From Cherax quadricarinatus (taxonomy: Eukaryota > Arthropoda > Malacostraca > Decapoda > Parastacidae), in contig NC_091321.1 of the NCBI RefSeq assembly GCF_038502225.1, positions 37,943,890 through 38,007,889 of the forward strand: a stretch of DNA of 64,000 nucleotides, given 5' to 3'. Below the pieces are notes generated by a model. That model did not search any database, had not been told where the DNA came from, and saw only the letters and a program-made list of their open reading frames with translations. The translations under genes were made by a program, and so were the position numbers. Positions within the stretch are counted from its first letter, which is position 1, and each line of letters begins with the position of its first letter. This document shows positions 10,817 to 20,881 of the stretch, one piece after another.

Positions 10817-11915
10817 AGACAAAACCTACTATATTATGTTTGGTAGCAGAGCAGGAGATGCACAAATTAACATTAAGATTGACAACACTCTAATTACCAG
10901 AAATAATGGGGGCAAATTCCTAGGCTTATACCTTGACAACAACCTGAATTTCAGCACCCATGTCCAGCATATAACCAAAACAGTATCCAAAACGGTTGGG
11001 ATCCTCTCCAAGATACGATACTACGTGCCGCAAAATGCCCTTCTCACACTATACCACTCACTTATTTATCCATACCTCACCTATGCTATTTGTGCTTGGG
11101 GATTAACTGCAGCAACACACCTAAAGCCAATAATAACCCAACAAAAAGCTGCAGTAAGAATAATCACTAAATCCCATCCCTGGCAACACACCCCCCACTC
11201 TTCATAGATCTAAACTTACTCCCAGTTCAGTACATCCACACTTACTACTGTGCAATCTACATCTACAGGGCCTTAAACTCTAATATCAACCTTGACCTAA
11301 AACGCTTTCTTGATAGTTGTGACAGAACCCACAGGCATAACACCAGACACAAACATCTCTACGACATTCCCCGTGTCCGACTAAACCTTTACAAAAATTC
11401 AATGTATGTCAAAGGCCCTAAAATCTGGAATACCCTACCTGAGAACTCTAGAACTGCAGACACATTCATCACCTTCAAAACTACCATTAGAAAACATCTT
11501 ATCTCCCTGATACACCCTGTCATCTAACTACACGAATACCACCTGGTGGTTCACACTTACACTCACTCATTTGACCATAAACAGAAATATTAATCTCAAT
11601 CTTAAAATAATGAATCCTGTGATACTCCAATACTGAAACTATGTACTGTGCCAAAACAAAAGCATTCACATTGCTAAACTCACAAACTAGTATTTAGTCA
11701 CTTAGCCATAATACCAACTTACCTCATAATTTGTAATGTTTTATAATTAAGAATAAAACTAAGTCTGCCCGAAATGCCTAGCCATGCTAAGCGTTCTAGT
11801 GGTACACTCTGTAATCACAATTTTACTACATGTAAACCAAACAACCAAATTCCTGTAAACTCAGCATTGTAATCCCTATAGAGAATAAACTTTGAATTTG
11901 AATTTGAATTTGAAA
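10817..11915 (+). pseudogene. A2 ORF2 C-terminal region and 3' UTR, downstream of B1
   Basis: Resumes with AAAACCTACTATATTATG, matching A1 from 180 onward. A one-base loss in a C-run near 11193 plus a stop at 11205 ends the frame that A1 keeps open (to 888). After the ORF2 end (about 11526) the 3' UTR runs to an AATAAA at 11883 and three to four TTTGAA units. The region adds the thumb and C-terminal domain to the RT at 8295-8948, but is itself broken. Confidence 0.85.
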
Positions 11916-12061
11916 AAGTGCGTGGATAACCCTGGCATTGGGGGTAGGGGCAATTTCCGCACGCGCTCAACCAAAAATCGAAAAATTATGGAAGTTGAGT
12001 TATATATACCGAAAAATAGCTTAACTCTTTGGCAACACAATGGTACCAGAATGAATGTTCT

Positions 12062-12096
<35 letters not shown>

Positions 12097-12380
12097 TTAT
12101 TCAGGTATACACAAATACAGTTACATAGAATTATCATACATAGCAGCATATGTGTAGAGAACCTAGGATAACCCAAAAAAGTCAGACAGAGTGACTTATT
12201 TCCATTGGGGTCCTTTTACCTTATTATTATAGTATAAAGGTTATAATATTTTCTTATTATTCTACAATGAAGATAACATCTTATTATCATACTAAAAAGA
12301 CTATCTGCTACACCAAGGTCATTAAGACTATCTACAATACGAGGGTCATTACAAGGAATAAGGTAAAATTTACACGTATG
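12062..12380 (-). other. Element C 3' UTR and 4-bp tail
   Basis: AT-rich sequence after the ORF stop, with an AATAAA on the minus strand close to the end (TTTATT at 12097-12102 on the plus strand) and then a run of ACTT units (12062-12094). Confidence 0.75.
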
Positions 12381-13636
12381 TTAGCTAAAAAATAGAAAAT
12401 CATTCCCCTCCCTTTCTGTAGCTACATTCATCAGACACCTTTTGGCACTCTTCTTGAACTGGTTCACGCTATGACTGGCTTTGACATGTGCGGGTAGTCT
12501 GTTCCATTCCTTTATTGCTGTACAATAAAAGGTGTTTGAAGCCTGGCCACTGACTGTGGGTACTACAAAGTTGTGCTCTCTCCCCCTAGTACTATGATTG
12601 CTTTGGTTCCCAACCTTGACAAAATTGACAGCAAGATATTCTGGACATTGTTTGTGAGCAATTTTATAAACATGATTTAGCTTCAGTTGTTTTACTCTGT
12701 CTTCAACATTCAGCATATCCAACTGCTGTAATTCATCCTGGCCTACATGTTCTCTTGGTCCCAGCCCCAGGATGAATCTTACGATTTTGTTCTGGGTGAT
12801 TTGCAGTCTATCTTTCAGTTTTTTTGTCAAGGCAGAGTACCAAGAAGAGCAAGCGTAATCCATATGGCATTGTATAAGGGCTAGACATAGGGTCCTGCGA
12901 GCCTCAGTAGGTAGACACTGTGCTTGTCTATACAGGAACTTCAGTCTGGCATTCGCTTTCTTTACTACACTGTTCCCTATCAATTCTCCTGACATGCATG
13001 GGTCAAAGGGGATTCCCAAATATTTTACTGATGAAACCAAAGTGATGGGCTCCCCATTACATTGAACATCAAAATTATTTACCCTTCTCACTTTATGTTT
13101 CGTGCCAAAGAGAATGGCTTCAGTTTTCCCGAGGTGTAATGATAGTTTGTTGTCTACTAACCATTTGCTGCAGGACTCCAGTTCCAGTGTTAAAACATTA
13201 GCAATATCTTGTGGGTCTTTACCTGACACTAACAGAGCACTGTCATCTGCATACAGTAGGAGTTTGCACTTGACACTGATAGGCATATCATTGACATAAC
13301 ATAAGAATAATAAGGGACCCAGAATACTACCTTGGGGAACTCCACATGTTATCGGCAGGGGTTCTGATTCTGTTTTGTTGATTTTGACTATTTGTCTCCT
13401 GTTGCTAAGGTAGGACTTAAACCAGTCTACAGAACCTATACCGATAGCTTGAAGTTTATTACATAATATATTGTGGTTGACAGTATCGAAGGCCTTTTGC
13501 AGGTCTAAGGTTACCATGCCTATGAGGTTCCCCTTTGACATTTCAGTTCTCAGGTAATCCATCAGATTAATAAGGGAGGTGTCGGTTGAGTAGGATCTTC
13601 TAAAGCCCGATTGATAGCTATGGAGAATGTTGTTGT
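12381..13636 (-). pseudogene. Element C ORF, part 3: RT palm with YADD and C-terminal region
   Basis: Resumes beyond D1 with sequence leading into MDYLRTEMSKG, then VTLDLQKAFDTVNH, TCGVPQGSILGPLLF and the catalytic YADDS, followed by the thumb region (HLGKTEAILFG, VSSVKYLGIPFD), the CHMDYACSSWY block and the late KEWNRLPAHVK block. 393 codons are open from 13562. The RT would be functional if joined to parts 1 and 2, but the insertions separate them. Unlike A, B and F it uses YADD rather than FADD. Confidence 0.85.
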
Positions 13637-13648
13637 CATTAAGGTACT

Positions 13649-14330
13649 TTGGCTACAATCATGAACAAAAACGTAAGTAACCATTCTACAGAATTCATTA
13701 CCTTTGTAACTTGTGAGCTCATTACCTTTGTACCTAGTTCAGCTATCAAAACTTTGGGGGCCCAGTCCCTGGACCCATTACGTACCTCTGTAATCTGTAA
13801 ATACCTTTGTAGCTTGTCATGATTGTGACCAGACTTACCTGGAGTTCATTACCTTTGTAAATTGTGAGTTCATTACCTTTGTAAATTGTGAGTTCATTAC
13901 CTTTGTAAATTGTGAGTTCATTGCCTCTGTAACTTGCTCAGCTATCAAAACTTTGGAGTCCAGTCCCTGGACCAATTATGTACCTCTGTAATCTCTTGAC
14001 TACCGCCCACAGGATGGGTATGGGGTGCATAATAAACATATTAAACTAACTTGAAAGGTGCTGTTATTGTGCAGCAATATTCCAGCCTAGATAGAAAAAG
14101 CGACCTGAAGTGTCATCATGGGCTTGGCATCCCTAGTAATACCTGGGGTATTACCTTTGTAACATGTCATGATTGTGACCAGATACCTGGAGTTCATTAC
14201 CTTTGTAACTTGTTCATCTATCAAAACTTTGGGGTCCAGTCCCTGGACCCATTATGTACCTCTGTAATGTTTTGACTACCGCTACAGGATGGGAACGGGG
14301 TGCATAATAAAGATATTAAACAAACAACAA
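13649..14330 (+). mobile_element. D1: composite D retroposon in element C, with 12-bp target duplication
   Basis: Exactly flanked by CATTAAGGTACT at 13637-13648 and 14331-14342. Inside are two D units, each ending with GGATGGG, GGGTGCATAATAAA and a TTAAAC tail, separated by an 85-bp piece of family B (14054-14138, antisense). The internal motif ATTACCTTTGTAAATTGTGAGTTC is repeated three times. The poly(A)-signal-like end and the target duplication indicate target-primed insertion in plus orientation. No coding frame of note; D looks like a non-autonomous retroposon or the 3' end of a LINE. Confidence 0.85.
14054..14138 (-). mobile_element. Short family B fragment embedded in D1
   Basis: Matches the antisense of family B ORF2 (compare 16093-16180) with several substitutions and small indels; it lies between the two D units of D1. 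Confidence 0.85.
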
Positions 14331-14342
14331 CATTAAGGTACT

Positions 14343-15497
14343 TAACTACTTGAGAATACACCGCCCTCTCTAGAATTTTAGATATTATACTGAGTATACT
14401 AACAGGCCTATAGTTGCTTACATCAGACCTACTATTTTTCTTGAAGATAGGAGTAACTCTGGCCTCCTTGAACCCCTCCGGTACTGTATTAGTGGTGATT
14501 GATAGATTTATTATGTGAGCAATAGGGATTGACAGTTCAGAAGCACCATCTTTTAGGAACTTAGACGGGATGTTATCAGGGCCTGTGCTCTTAGTTGGGT
14601 TTAACCTGCTTAGTTCGTTTTGAATAAAGTCATGAGATACACTTACTAGTTGACAACTGTTTGGGGTTACCCCTTTATTGGTATAGTATGTTTGAAACTT
14701 ATCAGAGTCTGTGTTAAAGGTATTTGATGCAGCTGGTAGTTTACTTACTAGTGTTGATGCAACAGATGTGTAGTATGAATTAAAGCAATTTGCCACCTTA
14801 GATGTTTCGTGGCATACCTCATTATCGATAGTGAGTACTATGTTAGACCTATCTACTGGCTTATGGCTATACCCCAACTGTTTTAGTTGTTGCCAGAGCT
14901 TTCTGGGGTTATGCTTATACTCTTCAATTTTTGAGCAGTAGTGCTTTGCCTTTGCTCCTTTTATAAGTCTCTGTACTCTGTTCCTCACCCTTTGGAATTC
15001 GTTTAGTGCTGCAATATCCTGTCTGTTTGCTTTAAATCTTTTTAGCAGCTGGTCTCTGAAATTCATATTATCTAATATCTCAGTAGTCATCCAGGGTTCA
15101 GTTCTTCGTTTAATCCTGACCTCTTTAACTGGTGCAATATTATCAAGGATGGTAGTGAACATTGTTTTGAATTTTTCCCAGGCATCGTTTACGTCCGTGC
15201 AACTTGTTATCTCTGTCCAGTCACAATTGTGTAGCCTATTTACCAGTGTTTCTTTACTGTAGTTTCTAGTTGACCTCATTTTTATTGTCCTGTGTAGGCC
15301 TATCCTATCCCTAGTTATTTTCCTGGTGCAGTAAATGATGAAATGATCACTAAGACCTGTGGTAATGACGCCTGACTGACTAATGTTCTCAGAGCGGTTA
15401 CAAAGTATGTGGTCAATTAGGGTGGCTGAGAACTGTGTGATCCGGGTTGGAGTATTAATTAGTTGAGTGTAACTATTTAATCCTAGAATTTGCTTAT
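14343..15497 (-). pseudogene. Element C ORF, part 2: end of APE endonuclease and RT N-terminal blocks
   Basis: Continues in the order expected after part 1: LINTPTRITQFSATLIDHIL and SGVITTGLSDHFIIYC (endonuclease end), a basic linker (EPWMTTEILD, RLIKGAKAKHYC), then RT entry blocks STGPDNIPSKFLKDGA, ARVTPIFKKNSRSDVSNYRP and SILSIISKILER. The frame is intact from 15510 until it runs into D1 at 14330, where the remaining residues of the apparent ORF come from D1. Only insertions damage this part. Confidence 0.85.
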
Positions 15498-15531
15498 ACA
15501 GACTTTGCAAAAGCCTTCGACAAGTGTGACC

Positions 15532-17578
15532 TGGAGTTTACCTGGAGTTTACCTGGAGAGAGTTTCGGGGGTCAACGCCCCCGCGGCCCGGTCTGTGACC
15601 AGGCCTCCTGGTGGATCAGCGCCTGATCAACCAGGCTGTTGCTGCTGGCTGCACGCAAACCAACGTACGAGCCACAGCCCGGCTGATCAGGAACTGACTT
15701 TAGGTGCTTGTCCAGTGCCAGCTTGAAGACTGCCAGGGGTCTGTTGGTAATCCCCCTTATGTGTGCTGGGAGGCAGTTGAACAGTCTCGGTCCCCTGACA
15801 CTTATTGTATGGTCTCTTAACGTGCTAGTGACACCCCTGCTTTTCATTGGGGGGATGGTGCATCGTCTGCCAAGTCTTTTGCTTTCGTAGTGAGTGATTT
15901 TCGTGTGCAAGTTCGGTACTAGTCCCTCTAGGATTTTCCAGGTGTATATAATCATGTATCTCTCCCTCCTGCGTTCCAGGGAATACAGGTTTAGAAACCT
16001 CAAGCGCTCCCAGTAATTGAGGTGTTTTATCTCCGTTATGCGCGCCGTGAAAGTTCTCTGTACATTTTCTAGGTCGGCAATTTCACCTGCCTTGAAAGGT
16101 GCTGTTAGAGTGCAGCAATATTCCAGCCTAGATAGAACAAGTGACCTGAAGAGTGTCATCATGGGCTTGGCCTCCCTAGTTTTGAAGGTTCTCATTATCC
16201 ATCCTGTCATTTTTCTAGCAGATGCGATTGATACAATGTTATGGTCCTTGAAGGTGAGATCCTCCGACATAATCACTCCCAGGTCTTTGACGTTGGTGTT
16301 TCGCTCTATTTTGTGGCCAGAATTTGTTTTGTACTCTGATGAAGATTTAATTTCCTCATGTTTACCATATCTGAGTAATTGAAATTTCTCATCGTTGAAC
16401 TTCATATTGTTTTCTGCAGCCCACTGAAAGATTTGGTTGATGTCCGCCTGGAGCCTTGCAGTGTCTGCAATGGAAGACACTGTCATGCAGATTCGGGTGT
16501 CATCTGCAAAGGAAGACACGGTGCTGTGGCTGACATCCTTGTCTATGTCGGATATGAGGATGAGGAACAAGATGGGAGCTAGTACTGTGCCTTGTGGAAC
16601 AGAGCTTTTCACCGTAGCTGCCTCGGACTTTACTCTGTTGACGACTACTCTCTGTGTTCTGTTAGTGAGGAAATTATAGATCCATCGACCAACTTTTCCT
16701 GTTATTCCTTTAGCGCGCATTTTGTGCGCTATTACGCCATGGTCACACTTGTCGAAGGCTTTTGCAAAGTCTGTATATATTACATCTGCATTCTTTTTGT
16801 CTTCTAGTGCATTTAGGACCTTGTCGTAGTGATCCAGTAGTTGAGACAGACAGGAGCGACCTGTTCTAAACCCATGTTGCCCTGGGTTGTGTAACTGATG
16901 GGTTTCTAGATGGGTGGTGATCTTGCTTCTTAGGACCCTTTCAAAGATTTTTATGATATGGGATGTTAGTGCTATTGGTCTGTAGTTCTTTGCTGTTGCT
17001 TTACTGCCCCCTTTGTGGAGTGGGGCTATGTCTGTTGTTTTTAGTAACTGAGGGACGACCCCCGTGTCCATGCTCCCTCTCCATAGGATGGAAAAGGCTC
17101 GTGATAGGGGCTTCTTGCAGTTCTTGATGAACACAGAGTTCCATGAGTCTGGCCCTGGGGCAGAGTGCATGGGCATGTCATTTATCGCCTGTTCGAAGTC
17201 ATTTGGCGTCAGGATAACATCGGATAGGCTTGTGTTAATCAAATTTTGTGGCTCTCTCATAAAAAATTCATTTTGATCTTCGACTCTCAGTCTGGTTAGC
17301 GGCTTGCTAAAAACTGAGTCATATTGGGACTTGAGTAGCTCACTCATTTCCTTGCTGTCATCTGTGTAGGACCCATCTTGTTTAAGTAGGGGCCCAATAC
17401 TGGACGTTGTTCTCGATTTTGATTTGGCATAGGAGAAGAAATACTTTGGGTTTCTTTCGATTTCATTTATGGCTTTTAGTTCTTCCCGCGATTCCTGACT
17501 CCTAAAGGATTCTTTTAGCTTAAGTTCGATGCTTGCTATTTCTCTGACCAGTGTCTCCCTGCGCATTTCTGATATATT
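15532..17578 (-). mobile_element. B2: 5'-truncated family B LINE inserted antisense into B3
   Basis: Minus-strand copy whose 3' tail (repeats of TACCTGGAGTT on the plus strand) begins at 15532 and whose 5' end is at about 17578, where homology to full copy B8 stops after GATATATTG. It carries no target duplication; instead 3-4 bases of B3 are missing at the site. Confidence 0.9.
15572..17570 (-). pseudogene. B2 ORF2: linker and complete RT domain, endonuclease missing
   Basis: Open from the truncation point (ISEMRRETLV...) to the family B stop, about 665 codons. It contains SAPGPDSWN, NYRPIALTS, YTDFAKAFDKCDHG, SSVPQGTVLAP and catalytic SSFADDT, so the RT domain is complete and undamaged. 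The endonuclease and ORF1 are lost by 5' truncation. The open frame appears longer (to 17938) only because it runs into antisense B3 sequence; those first 125 codons are not part of the protein. Nearly identical to B8, hence a recent insertion. Confidence 0.9.
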
Positions 17579-18745
17579 GGCGTAATAGCGCACAAAATGC
17601 GTGCTAAAGGAATAACAGAAAAAGTCGGTCGATGGATCTATAATTTCCTCACTAACAGAACACACAGAGTAGTCGTCAACAGAGTAAAGTCCGAGGCAGC
17701 TACGGTGAAAAGCTCTGTTCCACAAGGCACAGTACTCGCTCCCATCTTGTTCTTCATCCTTATATCCGACATAGACAAGGATGTCAGCCACAGCACCGTG
17801 TCTTCCTTTGCAGATGACACCCGAATCTGCATGACAGTGTCTTCCATTGCAGACACTGCAAAGCTCCAGGCAGACATCAACCAAATCTTTCAGTGGGCTG
17901 CAGAAAACAATATGAAGTTCAACGATGAGAAATTTCAATTACTCAGATATGGTAAACATGAGGAAATTAAATCTTCATCAGAGTACAAAACAAATTCTGG
18001 CCACAAAATAGAGCGAAACACCAACGTCAAAGACCTGGGAGTGATCATGTCGGAGGATCTCACCTTCAAGGACCATAACATTGTATCAATCGCATCTGCT
18101 AGAAAAATGACAGGATGGATAATGAGAACCTTCAAAACTAGGGAGGCCAAGCCCATGATGACACTCTTCAGGTCACTTGTTCTATCTAGGCTGGAATATT
18201 GCTGCACACTAACAGCACCTTTCAAGGCAGGTGAAATTGCCGACCTAGAAAATGTACAGAGAGCTTTCACGGCGCGCATAACGGAGATAAAACACCTCAA
18301 TTATTGGGAGCGCTTGAGGTTCCTAAACCTGTATTCCCTGGAACGCAGGAGGGAGAGATACATGATTATATACACCTGGAAAATCCTAGAGGGACTAGTA
18401 CCGAACTTGCACACGAAAATCACCCACTACGAAAGCAAAAGACTTGGCAGACGATGCACCATCCCCCCAATGAAAAGCAGGGGTGTCACTAGCACGTTAA
18501 GAGACCATACAATAAGTGTCAGGGGCCCGAGACTGTTCAACTGCCTCCCAGCACACATAAGGGGGATTACCAACAGACCCCTGGCAGTCTTCAAGCTGGC
18601 ACTGGACAAGCACCTAAAGTCAGTTCCGGATCAGCCGGGCTGTGGCTCGTATGTTGGTTTGCGTGCAGCCAGAAGCAACAGCCTGGTTGATCAGGCTCTG
18701 ATCCACCAGGAGGCCTGGTCTCAGACCGGGCCGCGGGGGCGTTGA
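17579..18745 (+). pseudogene. B3 ORF2: C-terminal RT fragment
   Basis: 382 codons from the ATG at 17597, starting inside the RT after the FAKAFDKC block and keeping SSVPQGTVLAP, SSFADDT, the thumb and the C-terminus. Frame intact. The first RT blocks lie partly at 15498-15531, before B2. Not functional: no endonuclease and a split RT. Confidence 0.9.
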
Positions 18746-18777
18746 CCCCCGGAACTCTCTCCAGGTAAACTCCAGGT

Positions 18778-19716
18778 ACCTTTTGCATAGCCCGTTATTT
18801 TGCTGCTGAAAACAGATATTGAAGTCGCCCAGTATTATTGTCTCGCAATTGTTTTCAACTCCGGACAAGACTCTGGAAAAGTCTTCTAAGAACTGGTCCT
18901 GGGTAGGAGGGCGGTAACTATTTCCTACTAAGATGGGTTTGGTCTTAGGAAGCAGCACTTCAAACCATAGAATCTCCAGTTTGTTGTTATTTAAATCAGG
19001 TCTTGGGTTGTAAGCTAAGTCATTTCTAATGTAGGCACATACTCCACCACCCTTTCTGTTCCTATCTAAGCGTTTTATATTGTAACCATCTATTTTGACC
19101 TCGTCGTCAGTCACCGTATCATCCAACCAAGATTCAGAGATGGTTATAGCTGCCGCCCTAATTTTGTTAGCTAGAATCCTAATCTCTGCCAATTTAGGAA
19201 GAAGTGATCTTGCATTGACATGAATAAAGTGAAGGCCTGTTTTCATAAAACAATCATAATCATCAATATATGGCAATGGGTCATTTGTATTAAAATTTGG
19301 TAAATCAATGTCATCACTGCTAAAGGGTAACTGTGCCAAAGTGCATTTGTTACACACAAAATGATACACCCCTTACACATTTTACATAAGGTGCCTTTTC
19401 TGTTTTTCATGCGTACTTTAGTACAGTGTATGCATCTGTTTGGTAGTGTTTGAGATAATAATGGCTGTATTGTCTCACATTGACCTATGTATGCATTACA
19501 TATGGAGTTAAGGTTATCATTCCTAGCTACTAGACCGTCATTATCGCCGTCATTTATCTGTCTGTTTTGCCTCTGCACAATAGTTTGAGGTCCTGGATTA
19601 ATTTGGATATCACCACTTAAGAGTGCTACAATAAGAGCTGTGTGCCACTGTTTTTGTTTAGGTATGCGGTGTTGCCATACCTTGCGGCAATAATTTCTAC
19701 AAGAAATTATAGTCAT
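18778..19716 (-). pseudogene. Element C ORF, part 1: 2A-like motif, Cys-rich segment, start of APE endonuclease
   Basis: The frame opens at 19716. About 30 residues in, a hydrophobic run ends in LLSGDIQINPGP, a 2A-like ribosome-skipping motif (consensus D-V/I-E-x-N-P-G-P, here with Gln for Glu). Next comes a Cys-rich stretch (CIHC, then CKMC, then VCNKC) that could bind zinc. A frameshift near 19365 moves the frame; the second frame (from 19369) continues with VCNKCTLAQLPF and the endonuclease start FIHVNARSLLPKL, ISESWLD, GGGVCAYI, SYRPP and ILGDFNICFQ. B3 interrupts right after this. 2A-like sequences at the N-terminus of LINE proteins are known in some families; here I infer release of a short leader peptide. 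Confidence 0.7.
19591..19614 (-). other. 2A-like ribosome-skipping motif (GDIQINPGP) in element C
   Basis: Codes for GDIQINPGP within LLSGDIQINPGPQ. The invariant N-P-G-P is present; the usual Glu before x-N-P-G-P is Gln. Established knowledge: D-V/I-E-x-N-P-G-P makes the ribosome skip the Gly-Pro bond. Whether Gln is tolerated here is not known from the sequence. Confidence 0.6.
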
Positions 19717-19733
19717 TTATATCAGGTATGGTG

Positions 19734-20566
19734 ACGGCGATGTTGGTAGCGAGTCTGCTCACGGCCCATATATATTTTGGAATTTTTTCCTTGTTTTTTA
19801 TCGCTTTTTCTTGCATTATTCTTTCTAATATAATAACTGACTATTTGGCATCATAAAACAGAAGGCGGAGCTTATCCCTAGACTTAGAGACAACCATTAA
19901 TCATATGGGAATGCTCGGCAGTGCTCCCGCTCCAGATAGAGCCAGGAGAAATCACTTCATTATTACGCTTATATCAGCTTATATATCAACTCTACGGCTT
20001 ATTTATCTATCAGAATTGATCTAATATGATATAATAAACACTCTAAATAACATACAAACATGTTATATACACTAGACTGAAAAAAATAGGCCTTAATATG
20101 GCGAGAGATTATCGGGAATATTTCGATATAAATGAGTTACTGATCTCCATGTCGTCTCTGTGTAAGAGAAAACGGTGTTTTGAAGAGGATAACTGCACTA
20201 GAACATCAGTTTACTAAGAAATACATCCAAACAAACGCGATTTTCGCGAATTTTTTTTTTTTTTTGAGACGGTGGGCCGGCCGGCTCTCCCGGCCAATAT
20301 CTCGGAAGTAACTTATTCACCTACGGTACCTATTTCTGCCTTTATTACTTAATTAAATGGAATAATATTCACAGAAATTGTAGAATAATGATTTCTCTAT
20401 TTTTCTACAAGCTATTTTTGGAAATATTCCAAATACTTTCGGAGTTATGTGGGAGTAAAGGGCAGATTTTTTGCAAAATTCCAGGAACTAACAAACTTTA
20501 CTTTTTTGTGAAATAAAGATAAGTTATTTAGAGAAAAGGCGTTGAGTAAAATTCGTATAAGCATTG
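19734..20566. other. Stretch without recognisable gene
   Basis: AT-rich with no coding frame above chance. Contains a T-run at 20251-20265 followed by a GC-rich GGGCCGGCCGGC stretch. May include the 5' UTR of element C near its left edge. Confidence 0.5.
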
Positions 20567-20578
20567 CTCTCTCGGCAC

Positions 20579-20855
20579 GCTACGTACCTCTGTAATCTGT
20601 AAATACCTTTGTAACTTGTCATGATTGTGACCAGACTTACCTGGAGTTCATTACCTTTGTAAATTGTGAGTTCATTACCTTTGTAAATTGTGAGTTCATT
20701 ACCTTTGTAAATTGTGAGTTCATTGCCTCTGTAACTTGCTCAGCTATCAAAACTTTGGAGTCCAGTCCCTGGACCAATTATGTACCTCTGTAATCTTTTG
20801 ACTACCGCCCACAGGATGGGTATGGGGTGCATAATAAACATATTAAACTAACTAA
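20579..20855 (+). mobile_element. D2: D-family retroposon with 12-bp target duplication
   Basis: 277 bp nearly identical to the first unit of D1, flanked by CTCTCTCGGCAC at 20567-20578 and 20856-20867. Ends with GGGGTGCATAATAAACATATT and a TAAACTAACTAA tail. It starts at CTACGTACCTCTG, so it is 5' truncated relative to D3. Confidence 0.9.
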
Positions 20856-20881
20856 CTCTCTCGGCACCAAGTGTCCAAACA

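Larger units (their letters stand above)
4137..11915 (+). mobile_element. A2: near full-length family A LINE, split by insertion of B1
   Basis: The most complete copy of family A: 5' UTR (about 4137-4392), ORF1 (4393-5370), a long spacer with 131-bp tandem repeats, ORF2 (6701-8948, resuming at 10817-11526), then a 3' UTR with AATAAA at 11883 and a TTTGAA tail ending near 11915. B1 (8949-10816) interrupts ORF2 just after the catalytic motif. The sequence either side of B1 is continuous when compared with copy A1. The 5' limit is uncertain because it directly abuts the Jockey/Nimb-like fragment. Confidence 0.85.
15498..18777 (+). mobile_element. B3: 5'-truncated family B LINE in element C, itself split by B2
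   Basis: Starts within TATACAGACTTTGCA at about 15496, continues to GACAAGTGTGAC at 15531, is interrupted by minus-strand B2, and resumes at 17579 with CGTAATAGCGCAC, running to the 3' tail at 18777. The two pieces are adjacent in family B apart from 3-4 lost bases (CAT/CATG). Around the 5' junction elements B and C share about 15 bases, so the exact edge is ambiguous. Confidence 0.9.
12062..19733 (-). mobile_element. C: LINE with 2A-like motif, split by D1 and by B3/B2
   Basis: A minus-strand non-LTR element. Reading from its 5' side: N-terminal region and first part of the endonuclease (19716-18778), interruption by B3/B2 (15498-18777), second part of the endonuclease and first part of RT (15497-14343), interruption by D1 (13649-14330), RT with catalytic motif (13636-12381), 3' UTR, and a tail of about nine 4-bp units (GTAA on the plus strand, 12062-12094). 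Removing the insertions leaves roughly 3.7 kb of continuous element. It must predate B3, B2 and D1. Confidence 0.85.

Noticed and set aside
17571..17938. 125-codon N-terminal extension of the B2 ORF2
   Set aside because: This is antisense B3 sequence joined by the insertion, not part of the family B protein (compare B8).
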